A stretch of 7,845 nucleotides of DNA from positions 1 through 7,845 of the forward strand of contig JAIIWC010000065.1 in assembly GCA_022745215.1 (NCBI GenBank), written 5' to 3'. The DNA comes from Collinsella sp. Its GTDB lineage: Bacteria > Actinomycetota > Coriobacteriia > Coriobacteriales > Coriobacteriaceae. Under the pieces are notes generated by a model. That model had not been told where the DNA came from. It did not search any database and saw only the letters and a list, made by a program, of their open reading frames with translations. Numbering within the stretch: the stretch's first letter is position 1; each line of letters begins with the position of its first letter. Both the position numbers and the translations under genes were made by a program. Positions 1 through 5,732 of the stretch are shown here, piece by piece.

Positions 1-270
1 AGTGGGTGCGGCCTTAACCTCGGGCGTCGAAACAGGCGACTGCGCAGGAGTCGGCACAGATGCGGGCTTAGGCGCAAGTGCGGGATTGGGGTTTGACGGG
101 CGAGCCCCGCCGCCCATGAGTTCGTCGGCGGTCCACGGGCGATCATCCATCACGTCGTCAAGGCTCAGCGAAAACAGGTCGTCTTCACCCTCATCGAACA
201 TGCGGTGCACATGTCCACCAATTGCCGGAATCAATCCGCGACCGGTGCATGATGCCTTGCTCAACGCCAT
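1..270 (-). CDS. Pro/Ala-rich hypothetical protein, N-terminal part only
   Basis: An open minus-strand frame starts at an ATG at 270-268 and runs 90 codons to the window edge without a stop, so only the N-terminus is visible. A ribosome site (AAAGGA, 285-280) lies 9 nt upstream of the ATG. Residues 1-23 are small, glycine-rich and mildly basic. Residues 25-50 are strongly acidic and hydrophobic (DEGEDD, SLDDVMDD). From about residue 56 the chain becomes a Pro/Ala/Ser/Thr-rich low-complexity stretch, typical of a flexible linker leading to a downstream domain. No signal peptide or membrane segment is seen. An alternative ATG at 280-278 is in another frame and stops within 30 codons. I do not recognise the family. 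It shares its direction with the regulator gene behind it (123-bp gap), but has its own -10-like element, so its link to the catabolic cluster is doubtful. Confidence 0.6.
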   Translation of the reverse strand, partial: MALSKASCTGRGLIPAIGGHVHRMFDEGEDDLFSLSLDDVMDDRPWTADELMGGGARPSNPNPALAPKPASVPTPAQSPVSTPEVKAAPT

Positions 271-279
271 TCTGTTCCA

Positions 280-285
280 TCCTTT
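280..285 (-). promoter_or_regulatory. Ribosome binding site of the partial Pro/Ala-rich gene
   Basis: AAAGGA on the minus strand lies 9 nt before the ATG at 270. It decides the start of the partial gene over the out-of-frame ATG at 280-278, which it partly overlaps. Confidence 0.55.
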
Positions 286-304
286 CGAAATACTAATGAC
301 ATCG

Positions 305-310
305 ATTATA
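305..310 (-). promoter_or_regulatory. Candidate -10 element for the partial Pro/Ala-rich gene
   Basis: The minus strand reads a perfect TATAAT here, 35 nt before the start codon at 270, in an otherwise GC-rich region. It would place transcription initiation near position 298 with a leader of about 28 nt. No convincing -35 hexamer is found 16-18 bp upstream (ACCGAG or similar), so this is a tentative call based on one box and its position. Confidence 0.33.
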
Positions 311-393
311 TGGAACTTCCCAAGCGGCTCGGTCTTGGATTCGTGCTTTCCAGAACTCGCGCCCAAAAGGGGAGGGGCAATTCAGGCGAGTGC

Positions 394-1047
394 CTACTTG
401 TCGCCTGTTGCCGCCTTGGCCTCATTGAGGTAGCTATAGAAGCTGTACTTGGAGATGCCAAAGAACTCGCAGGCGCGCTCGCTCGACTTGGAAATGAGGA
501 AGGCGCCGCGACGGTCGAGGTAGCCAATGGCACGAATGCGCTCGTCTTTGGTCATGAGTGCCGCGGGCTTGCCCACAAACTGTTCGCACTCGTGCAGCAG
601 GTCCTCGAGCAGGTCGCCGATGTTTTTGGTAATGGGCTCGGGCTCGGTGTAGCCCGTGCCGCCGGTGCCGGTAAAGGCGTCGAGCGAACGCTCAAAAGCC
701 TTCATAAGCGTAATGTCAAAGTTGATGCCCAAAATGCCGACGGGCTTGCCCTCATCGTTGCGGATAAAGATGGTCGAGGACTTGAGCAGCTTGCCATCGG
801 CGGTTTTGGTGAGGTACGGCTCGCGGTCGTGCACGACGGCGGTGCCCTCGTGCATGGATTCAAGCACAATATGGCTGGGGCCGTCACCCAGTTTGCGCCC
901 GCTGACGTGGCCGTTTTCGATCACTACGATGGAGCGGTCCACGTCCTCGGTCTCCAGGTCGTGGACGACGACTTCGCAGTTGGGGCCAAATTGGAGCGCC
1001 AGGCCGTGTGCAAGGCGCTTGTAGAACTCAATCTGTGCGGGGGTCAT
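394..1047 (-). CDS. YheO-type PAS / HTH_22 transcriptional regulator
   Basis: This 217-aa protein is a probable cytoplasmic one-component regulator. Residues about 3-115 match the YheO-like PAS domain, with the marks FGPNCEVVVHDL (20-31), HVSGRKLGDGPS (47-58) and IFIRNDEGKPVGILGINFD (93-111). Residues about 147-208 form an HTH_22-type DNA-binding domain, including YLDRRGAFLI (176-185) and the recognition-helix region ACEFFGISKYSFYSYL (192-207). A polar Gly/Thr/Pro linker (125-140) joins the two. There is no signal peptide or membrane segment, and the length is normal for the family. The start is supported by AGGAAGG 5 nt before the ATG. Divergent placement opposite ygeX, with two matching inverted repeats in the shared intergenic region, suggests it controls the catabolic genes and possibly itself. 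The ligand is unknown; an amino acid or ureide intermediate would fit. Activator versus repressor cannot be decided from sequence. Confidence 0.9.
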   Translation of the reverse strand: MTPAQIEFYKRLAHGLALQFGPNCEVVVHDLETEDVDRSIVVIENGHVSGRKLGDGPSHIVLESMHEGTAVVHDREPYLTKTADGKLLKSSTIFIRNDEGKPVGILGINFDITLMKAFERSLDAFTGTGGTGYTEPEPITKNIGDLLEDLLHECEQFVGKPAALMTKDERIRAIGYLDRRGAFLISKSSERACEFFGISKYSFYSYLNEAKAATGDK

Positions 1048-1166
1048 GGGTGCCTTCCTAAAAATTAGTTTGGGCTCACTGTGCCATAAACCCCACTTGT
1101 TCGCAAATAACGAAAGCGTCGCCGTGTTATGTGACCGTTCGGCGGCGAAAAGGTACCGATTACGGC

Positions 1167-1181
1167 AACAAACAATTTGTT
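1167..1181. promoter_or_regulatory. Candidate operator 1 (15-bp inverted repeat)
   Basis: AACAAA-CAA-TTTGTT is a perfect 6+6 inverted repeat with a 3-bp spacer in the divergent regulator/ygeX region. It has the same half-sites and spacing as the copy at 1218-1232. Two identical-format palindromes here are best explained as binding sites for a dimeric regulator, most simply the YheO-type protein encoded next to them. That assignment is inference. Confidence 0.6.
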
Positions 1182-1206
1182 AGGTTTTCCAATCAAAAAG
1201 TGTGAT
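1177..1206 (+). promoter_or_regulatory. Weak candidate promoter for ygeX
   Basis: TTGTTA (1177-1182) and TGTGAT (1201-1206), each 4/6 to the sigma-70 consensus, are separated by 18 bp. This would start transcription near 1213, giving a leader of about 110 nt. The -35 would overlap operator 1 and operator 2 would lie just downstream of the start, which would suit repression. An alternative -10 (CATAAA, 1242-1247) would put operator 2 over its -35 instead. The two cannot be separated by eye. Confidence 0.22.
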
Positions 1207-1217
1207 AGAACAGTGCT

Positions 1218-1232
1218 AACAAACTTTTTGTT
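1218..1232. promoter_or_regulatory. Candidate operator 2 (15-bp inverted repeat)
   Basis: AACAAA-CTT-TTTGTT repeats the half-sites and 3-bp spacing of operator 1. The two centres (1174 and 1225) are 51 bp apart, close to five helical turns, so dimers on both sites would face the same side of the DNA. I saw no third copy of this pattern upstream of the other genes in the window. Confidence 0.6.
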
Positions 1233-1249
1233 TGGCATCCACATAAAAG

Positions 1250-1278
1250 TTCAGCCGTGTGAATGGGATCGGGCTGAA
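1250..1278 (+). other. Small stem-loop in the ygeX leader
   Basis: TTCAGCC (1250-1256) pairs perfectly with GGCTGAA (1272-1278) across a 15-nt loop. It ends 33 nt before the ygeX ribosome binding site (AAGGAG, 1311-1316). It has no T-tract and no clear anti-structure covering the ribosome site, so a regulatory role is only possible. Confidence 0.3.
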
Positions 1279-1324
1279 ACGCGTATGCGGGGGCCGGCAA
1301 GAGAGAACTTAAGGAGTTCACCGT

Positions 1325-2539
1325 ATGGCCGATAAGATCCAGTGGGCGGGCAACACGATGCCCAAGAGCGATGACAAGCACTTGGGAATCATGAGCCTCG
1401 ACCACGTGAAGAAGGCCCGCGCCTTCCACCAGTCGTTCCCCCAGTACACCGTCACTCCGCTTGCCCGCCTGGATGGCCAGGCCGCGCGCCTGGGCCTGTC
1501 CAACCTGTGCGTTAAGGACGAGAGCTATCGCTTTGGCCTCAACGCCTTTAAGGTCCTGGGCGGTTCGTTTGCCATGGCCAACTACATTGCCGACGAGACC
1601 GGCAAGGACGTTGCCGAGTGCACCTTCGATTACCTGACCTCCGATCAGCTTGCCAAGGACTTTGGCCAGGCCACCTTCTTTACCGCCACCGACGGCAACC
1701 ATGGCCGCGGCGTGGCATGGGCTGCCAACAAGCTGGGCCAGAAGGCCGTCGTGCACATGCCCAAGGGTTCCACCAAGCCCCGCTTTGATAACATCGCCGC
1801 CGAGGGCGCCACGGTGACCATCGAAGAGGTCAACTACGACGAGTGCGTGCGCATGGCCGCCGCCGAGGCCGACGCCTGCGAGCGCGGCGTCATCGTTCAG
1901 GACACCGCCTGGGAGGGCTACGAGAAGATCCCGTCCTGGATCATGGAGGGCTACGGCACCATGGCTTCAGAGGCTGCCGAGCAACTGCGCGAGATGGCCA
2001 TCAACCGCCCGACGCACGTCTTTGTCCAGGCTGGCGTAGGCTCGTTGGCCGGCGCCGTGGTGGGCTACTTCACCAACCTGTATCCCGATAACCCGCCCAC
2101 CTTCGTCGTGGTCGAGTGCGCTCCTGCCGCCTGCCTGTACAAGGGCGCTGCCGCCGGCGACGGCGACCCGCGCATCGTGGACGGCGACATGCCCTCCATC
2201 ATGGCCGGTCTGTGCTGCGGCGAGCCCAACATCCTGGGCTGGGATATCCTGCGCAACCACACCACCGCCTTCGTGTCCTGCCCCGACTGGGTCACCGCTC
2301 GCGGCATGCGCACCCTGGGTGCTCCCGAGAAGGGCGACCCGCGCGTCATCTCCGGCGAGTCCGGCGCCGTGACCACCGGCTTGGTTGAGACCCTCATGCT
2401 CGACCCCGAGTACGCCGAGCTCAAGGAGCTCATCGGTCTGGACAAGACGAGCTCCGTACTCTGCTTCTCCACGGAAGGTGACACGGATCCGGATCAGTAC
2501 CGTCGCATCGTCTGGGAGGGCGAGTATCCGACCTGCTAA
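1325..2539 (+). CDS. ygeX: Diaminopropionate ammonia-lyase (PLP-dependent)
   Basis: This 404-aa cytoplasmic fold-type II PLP enzyme converts 2,3-diaminopropionate (both isomers in the E. coli enzyme) to pyruvate and two ammonia. The PLP lysine is K76 in RFGLNAFKVLGG (69-80). By motif matching, D123 in ATDGNHGRG and D193 in VQDTAWEGYEKIP correspond to the catalytic D120 and D189 of E. coli YgeX. The phosphate-binding glycine loop is QAGVGSLAGAVVGYF (235-249). Family blocks MAGLCCGEPN, SGESGAV and STEGDTD are present near the C-terminus, and the length matches the family (about 398 aa in E. coli). AAGGAG lies 8 nt before the ATG. It is the first gene of the plus-strand block, divergent from the regulator. 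Serine codons are mostly TCC and lysine is AAG throughout, suggesting high expression. It is likely the final carbon-releasing step of the locus. Confidence 0.95.
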   Translation: MADKIQWAGNTMPKSDDKHLGIMSLDHVKKARAFHQSFPQYTVTPLARLDGQAARLGLSNLCVKDESYRFGLNAFKVLGGSFAMANYIADETGKDVAECTFDYLTSDQLAKDFGQATFFTATDGNHGRGVAWAANKLGQKAVVHMPKGSTKPRFDNIAAEGATVTIEEVNYDECVRMAAAEADACERGVIVQDTAWEGYEKIPSWIMEGYGTMASEAAEQLREMAINRPTHVFVQAGVGSLAGAVVGYFTNLYPDNPPTFVVVECAPAACLYKGAAAGDGDPRIVDGDMPSIMAGLCCGEPNILGWDILRNHTTAFVSCPDWVTARGMRTLGAPEKGDPRVISGESGAVTTGLVETLMLDPEYAELKELIGLDKTSSVLCFSTEGDTDPDQYRRIVWEGEYPTC

Positions 2540-2542
2540 TCG

Positions 2543-2568
2543 TTGGGCGGCGCAACGCGCCGCGCCAA
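2543..2568 (+). other. GC-rich stem-loop just after ygeX
   Basis: Three nt after the ygeX stop codon, TTGG-GCGGCGC pairs with GCGCCGC-(G)-CCAA around an AAC loop: 11 bp with one bulged G. The stem is strong, but only ATTCCTATTAG follows, with no run of T. It is therefore more likely a 3'-end stabiliser or partial attenuator than a classical intrinsic terminator. Confidence 0.5.
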
Positions 2569-2610
2569 ATTCCTATTAGACCCCCTATGTCCTGCAGATG
2601 CATGAGCCCG

Positions 2611-2734
2611 GGAGGCGGAGCGATACCTATTTGCTCCGTCGCGAGTTCCGCACGCAAAGGAAAGCACTTAATGTGCTTTCCGTCTTGCGCAGGACTGTCC
2701 GAGCAGCGGAGTAAATAGGTATCGCTCCGCCACC
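2611..2734. repeat. ~124-bp near-perfect palindrome (ERIC-like architecture)
   Basis: Arms 2614-2638 and 2707-2731 are 25-nt inverted repeats differing at one base, which still gives a G-U pair in plus-strand RNA (G2633/T2712). The outer GG (2611-2612) also pairs with CC (2733-2734) beyond one A-A mismatch. Inside, CGCAA (2653-2657) pairs with TTGCG (2685-2689). A perfect 9-bp hairpin, GGAAAGCAC-TTAAT-GTGCTTTCC (2659-2681), forms the tip. Almost the whole element can fold into one long hairpin on either strand. Its size, palindromic form and position between same-direction genes recall ERIC/IRU-type dispersed repeats or a small MITE, but the sequence is not ERIC. No clear target-site duplication is visible and no long T-run follows. 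It fills most of the 232-bp ygeX-ygeY gap. Confidence 0.8.
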
Positions 2735-2771
2735 TCACAGGTAGATTCCTTCGTTTGAAAGGTTATGAACA

Positions 2772-4178
2772 ATGGCTAAAGAACTCGATTTCGACGCTAT
2801 CAAGGCTGCTGCTGAGTCTCATCGTGCTGATATGACTCGCTTCCTGCGCGCTATGATCTCGCACCCCTCTGAGTCTTGCGAGGAGGGTGAGGTTGTTGCC
2901 TGCATCAAGGCCGAGATGGAGAGCCTTGGCTATGACGAGGTCAAGGTCGACGGCCTGGGCAACGTTATGGGCTTTATGGGCGAGGGCGACAAGATCATCG
3001 CCATCGACTCCCACATCGACACCGTCGGTATCGGCAACATCGAGAACTGGGACGCCGATCCCTATGAGGGCTACGAGACCGACGAGATCATCTACGGCCG
3101 CGGCGGCTCCGACCAGGAGGGCGGTATGGCCTCTGCCACTTACGGCGCCAAGATCATGAAGGATCTGGGCCTGATCCCCGCCGGCTATAAGATCATGGTG
3201 GTGGGTTCTGTGCAGGAGGAGGACTGCGACGGTATGTGCTGGCAGTACATCGTCAACAAGTACTTCCCCGCCAACGGCATCAAGAAGGAGCAGGTGGAAT
3301 TCGTTATCTCCACCGAGCCCACCGACGGCGGCATCTACCGCGGTCACCGCGGCCGCATGGAGATCCGCGTGGATGTAAAGGGTATCTCCTGCCACGGCTC
3401 CGCTCCCGACCGCGGCGACAACGCCATCTACAAGATGGCCGACATCATCGCCGACGTCCGCGCCCTCAACAACAACGGCTGCGACGAGTCGACCGACATC
3501 AAGGGCCTCGTCAAGATGCTCGACCCCAAGTACAACCCCGAGCACTTCGAGGACGCCCGCTTCCTGGGCCGCGGCACCTGCACCGTCAGCCAGATCTTCT
3601 ACACCAGCCCCAGCCGCTGCGCTGTCGCTGACTCCTGCGCCATCTCCATCGACCGTCGTATGACCGCCGGCGAGACCTGGGAGTCCTGCCTGGACGAGAT
3701 CCGCAACCTGCCGGCCGCCAAGAAGTACGGCGACGACGTGAAGGTCTCCATGTACATGTACGACCGTCCGTCCTGGACTGGCGAGGTTTACGAGACCGAG
3801 GCTTACTTCCCCACGTGGATCAACAAGGAGACCGCTCCGCACGTCAAGGCCCTCGTCGACGCCCACAAGGCCATGTTCGGTGACGAGCGTATCGGCTGCG
3901 AGCCCAGCATGGACAAGCGCACCGGTCGTCCGCTGTGCGACAAGTGGACCTTCTCCACGAACTGCGTTTCCATCCAGGGCCGCTATGGCATCCCCTGCGT
4001 CGGCTTTGGCCCGGGTGCCGAGTCTCAGGCTCACGCTCCCAACGAGGTCACCTACAAGGACGACCTGGTCACCGCTGCCGCCATGTATGTGGCTGCCCTG
4101 AACCTCTACGATCCGAGCCAGGCCGATGGCGACGCCACCGTGTTCCGCGCCGGTCTGACCAACAACAAGATCGACTAG
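2772..4178 (+). CDS. ygeY: YgeY-family M20 metallohydrolase
   Basis: This 468-aa cytoplasmic dinuclear zinc-type amidohydrolase belongs to the M20 (ArgE/DapE/carboxypeptidase) superfamily, in the YgeY group often named selenium metabolism hydrolase. All metal and catalytic positions are visible: H81 and D83 in DSHIDT, D114 in GGSDQEGG, E149/E150 in VQEEDCDG, E182 in STEPTDG, and the last ligand H421 in AHAPNE. H208 in SCHGSAP lies in the lid/dimerisation domain. Family blocks TSPSRCAVADSC and YDRPSWTG are intact. It is about 65 residues longer than E. coli YgeY (about 403 aa). The extra length seems to be an insertion near 236-262, another near 375-389, and a C-terminal tail. AAAGG lies about 9 nt before the ATG. 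The substrate is unproven; beside ygeX and ygeW, an N-acyl or N-carbamoyl diaminopropionate-type compound is a reasonable inference. Confidence 0.93.
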   Translation: MAKELDFDAIKAAAESHRADMTRFLRAMISHPSESCEEGEVVACIKAEMESLGYDEVKVDGLGNVMGFMGEGDKIIAIDSHIDTVGIGNIENWDADPYEGYETDEIIYGRGGSDQEGGMASATYGAKIMKDLGLIPAGYKIMVVGSVQEEDCDGMCWQYIVNKYFPANGIKKEQVEFVISTEPTDGGIYRGHRGRMEIRVDVKGISCHGSAPDRGDNAIYKMADIIADVRALNNNGCDESTDIKGLVKMLDPKYNPEHFEDARFLGRGTCTVSQIFYTSPSRCAVADSCAISIDRRMTAGETWESCLDEIRNLPAAKKYGDDVKVSMYMYDRPSWTGEVYETEAYFPTWINKETAPHVKALVDAHKAMFGDERIGCEPSMDKRTGRPLCDKWTFSTNCVSIQGRYGIPCVGFGPGAESQAHAPNEVTYKDDLVTAAAMYVAALNLYDPSQADGDATVFRAGLTNNKID

Positions 4179-4200
4179 TCCCATTCCTTGATCTTGTTGA

Positions 4201-4225
4201 GCCGGGGACCGCTCGTGTCCCCGGC
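4201..4225 (+). terminator. GC-rich hairpin after ygeY, terminator-like but without T-tract
   Basis: GCCGGGGAC (4201-4209) pairs perfectly with GTCCCCGGC (4217-4225) around a 7-nt loop, 22 nt after the ygeY stop codon. It is followed by ATCCCCTGTTG rather than Ts. It may pause or partly end transcription, or protect the ygeX-ygeY message 3' end. A full intrinsic terminator is not supported. Confidence 0.4.
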
Positions 4226-4233
4226 ATCCCCTG

Positions 4234-4261
4234 TTGACTTGGGGCCCGCGGTCGTTATCTC
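4234..4261 (+). promoter_or_regulatory. Weak candidate promoter for ygeW
   Basis: TTGACT (4234-4239, 5/6 to TTGACA) lies 16 bp before TATCTC (4256-4261, 3/6 to TATAAT). It sits just beyond the ygeY hairpin and about 120 nt before the ygeW start. The long gap and the upstream hairpin make a separate ygeW promoter plausible, but the -10 is poor. Confidence 0.22.
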
Positions 4262-4366
4262 CCATGCTTCCTCAACGGTAGCGGGTCCTCGTCATAGCGC
4301 TCTGCATGTTCTAGCCACACGCGCACGCCGGAGCGCATTTACTCATTGCGATCGTTTCATCTTTGG

Positions 4367-4372
4367 AAAGGA
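4367..4372 (+). promoter_or_regulatory. Ribosome binding site that fixes the ygeW start
   Basis: AAAGGA lies 7 nt before the ATG at 4380. The frame is open upstream to a TTG at 4188 (64 extra codons). This site, together with the normal family length from 4380, rules out the longer form. Confidence 0.85.
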
Positions 4373-4379
4373 TATTTAC

Positions 4380-5582
4380 ATGGACGCTAAGTTTACCGAG
4401 CTCGTCGAGCAGCTGAACGGCCTCGATTTTAAGGGCATGTACGGCAGCGACTTCCTGCACACCTGGGACAAGACCACCGATGAGCTCAAGGCTCTCTACA
4501 TCGTTGCCGACGCCCTGCGCGAGCTGCGTGAGAACAACGTTTCGTCCAAGATCTTCGACTCGGGTCTGGCCGTCTCCCTGTTCCGCGACAACTCCACCCG
4601 TACGCGCTTCTCCTTCTCTAAGGCCGCCAACCTGCTCGGCCTTGAGCTGCAGGACCTGGACGAGAAGAAGTCCCAGATCGCTCACGGCGAGACCGTCCGC
4701 GAGACCGCTACCATGATCTCCTTCATGGCCGACGTCATCGGCATCCGCGACGACATGTACATCGGCAAGGGCGACGCCTACATGGCCGAGGTCTCCGAGT
4801 CTGTCCAGCAGGCCTACGAGGACGGCGTCCTGGATCACCGTCCCACGCTCATCTCCCTGCAGTCCGACTCCGATCACCCCACGCAGTCCTCTGCCGACAT
4901 GCTCTACCTCATCAACGAGTTTGGCGGTCTTGAGAACCTCAAGGGCAAGAAGGTTGCCGTCACCTGGGCCTATTCGCCTTCTTACGGCAAGCCGCTGTCC
5001 TGCCCGCAGTCGCTGATCAGCCTGCTGCCCCGTTTTGGCATGGACGTCACCCTGGCCCACCCCGAGGGCTACGACCTCATGCCCGAGGTCGTCGAGCGCG
5101 CCAAGGGCTATGCCGCCGAGTCCGGCACCACCTTTAAGCAGGTCAATACCATGGCCGAGGCCTTCGAGGGGGCCGACATCGTGATCCCCAAGAGCTGGGC
5201 TCCGTTTGCCGCCATGGAGAAGCGCACCAACCTGTACGCCGAGGGCGACGACGCCGGCATCGCTGCGCTCGAGAAGGAGCTGCTCGCTCAGAATGCTACG
5301 CATCAGGATTGGTGCTCTACGACCGAGCTCATGGAGAAGACCGCCAACGGCCAGGACACCATCTTTATGCACCCGCTGCCCGCCGACATCTCCGGTGTCT
5401 CCTGCGAGCACGGCGAGGTCAACGCCGACGTCTTCGACATGCACCGTGTGGGCATGTACAAGGAGGCCAGCTACAAGCCGTACGCCATCGCAGCCATGAT
5501 GTTCCTGCAGAAGGTTGCCGATCCCGCCGCTACCCTCAAGGCCCTCGACGAGCGCAACACCGCCCGTTGGTTCCAGGCCTAA
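4380..5582 (+). CDS. ygeW: YgeW-type knotted carbamoyltransferase
   Basis: This 400-aa member of the aspartate/ornithine carbamoyltransferase superfamily falls in the knotted YgeW group (E. coli YgeW about 396 aa). The carbamoyl-phosphate site is seen as FRDNSTRTRFSFSKA (68-82). DHPTQSSADML (165-175) matches the superfamily HPTQ block, and HPLPADISG (331-339) matches the HPLP block of the second domain. In this group the acceptor differs from aspartate or ornithine, and the true substrate has not been settled as far as I know. In a breakdown pathway it could run backwards, phosphorolysing a ureido compound to carbamoyl phosphate that a carbamate kinase would use to make ATP; this is inference. 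The gene follows ygeY after a 201-bp gap with a hairpin, and is closed by the terminator at 5606-5644. Serine codons are mostly TCC, suggesting high expression. Confidence 0.94.
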   Translation: MDAKFTELVEQLNGLDFKGMYGSDFLHTWDKTTDELKALYIVADALRELRENNVSSKIFDSGLAVSLFRDNSTRTRFSFSKAANLLGLELQDLDEKKSQIAHGETVRETATMISFMADVIGIRDDMYIGKGDAYMAEVSESVQQAYEDGVLDHRPTLISLQSDSDHPTQSSADMLYLINEFGGLENLKGKKVAVTWAYSPSYGKPLSCPQSLISLLPRFGMDVTLAHPEGYDLMPEVVERAKGYAAESGTTFKQVNTMAEAFEGADIVIPKSWAPFAAMEKRTNLYAEGDDAGIAALEKELLAQNATHQDWCSTTELMEKTANGQDTIFMHPLPADISGVSCEHGEVNADVFDMHRVGMYKEASYKPYAIAAMMFLQKVADPAATLKALDERNTARWFQA

Positions 5583-5605
5583 AGCCGCGCTGAGGTAAGC
5601 CATGT

Positions 5606-5644
5606 AAAGGGGGCGCTCTGCCAACCGGCGGGGTGCCCCTTTTT
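5606..5644 (+). terminator. Rho-independent terminator after ygeW
   Basis: AAAGGGG (5606-5612), one bulged G, then CGCTCTGCC (5614-5622) pair with GGCGGGGTG-CCCCTTT (5627-5642) around an AACC loop. This gives a 16-bp stem including three G-U pairs. T5 follows at 5640-5644, its first bases closing the stem. The hairpin begins 23 nt after the ygeW stop and separates the ygeX-ygeY-ygeW block from the downstream pair. Confidence 0.88.
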
Positions 5645-5720
5645 GCATCGTGGGCGTGCGGGATAAGCGCTTTCGATGTAGATGCCCCGCGACGCGAGTT
5701 ATGGGTACGATGGTTTCAGG

Positions 5721-5725
5721 GGAGG
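5721..5725 (+). promoter_or_regulatory. Ribosome binding site that fixes the mocA-like start
   Basis: GGAGG lies 7 nt before the ATG at 5733. An in-frame ATG at 5682 would add 17 residues, but no ribosome site precedes it and the extra residues do not resemble the family N-terminus. Confidence 0.8.
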
Positions 5726-5732
5726 TATCGCC

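Noticed and set aside
2..433. 143-codon plus-strand open frame at the left edge
   Set aside because: It overlaps the minus-strand partial gene, which has a ribosome site and a -10-like element, and runs into the regulator gene. Its own start has no visible ribosome site.
310..1068. 252-codon plus-strand open frame across the regulator
   Set aside because: The minus strand encodes a complete YheO PAS/HTH_22 protein with a ribosome site. The plus-strand product matches no family I know.
1100..1114. TTCG-N7-CGAA inverted repeat near the regulator start
   Set aside because: A 4-bp arm with a 7-bp spacer is expected by chance and no second copy was found.
1117..1147. 8-bp GC-rich stem with a 15-nt loop in the divergent region
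   Set aside because: It needs a G-U pair on the plus strand and becomes A-C mismatched in the regulator transcript. It lies upstream of the likely ygeX start, so it is probably not made as RNA in the pairing form.
1201..1217. TGTGA half-site suggestive of a CRP site upstream of ygeX
   Set aside because: No matching TCACA half lies at the expected 6-bp spacing, so one half-site is not enough.
2763..4265. 500-codon minus-strand open frame across ygeY
   Set aside because: It is an antisense shadow of ygeY: low-complexity Val/Gly/Ala/Asp composition with no domain.
4188..4379. 64-codon N-terminal extension of ygeW from a TTG
   Set aside because: A good ribosome site precedes the ATG at 4380, and 400 aa from there matches the family. 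The extension covers the post-ygeY hairpin and has no family similarity.
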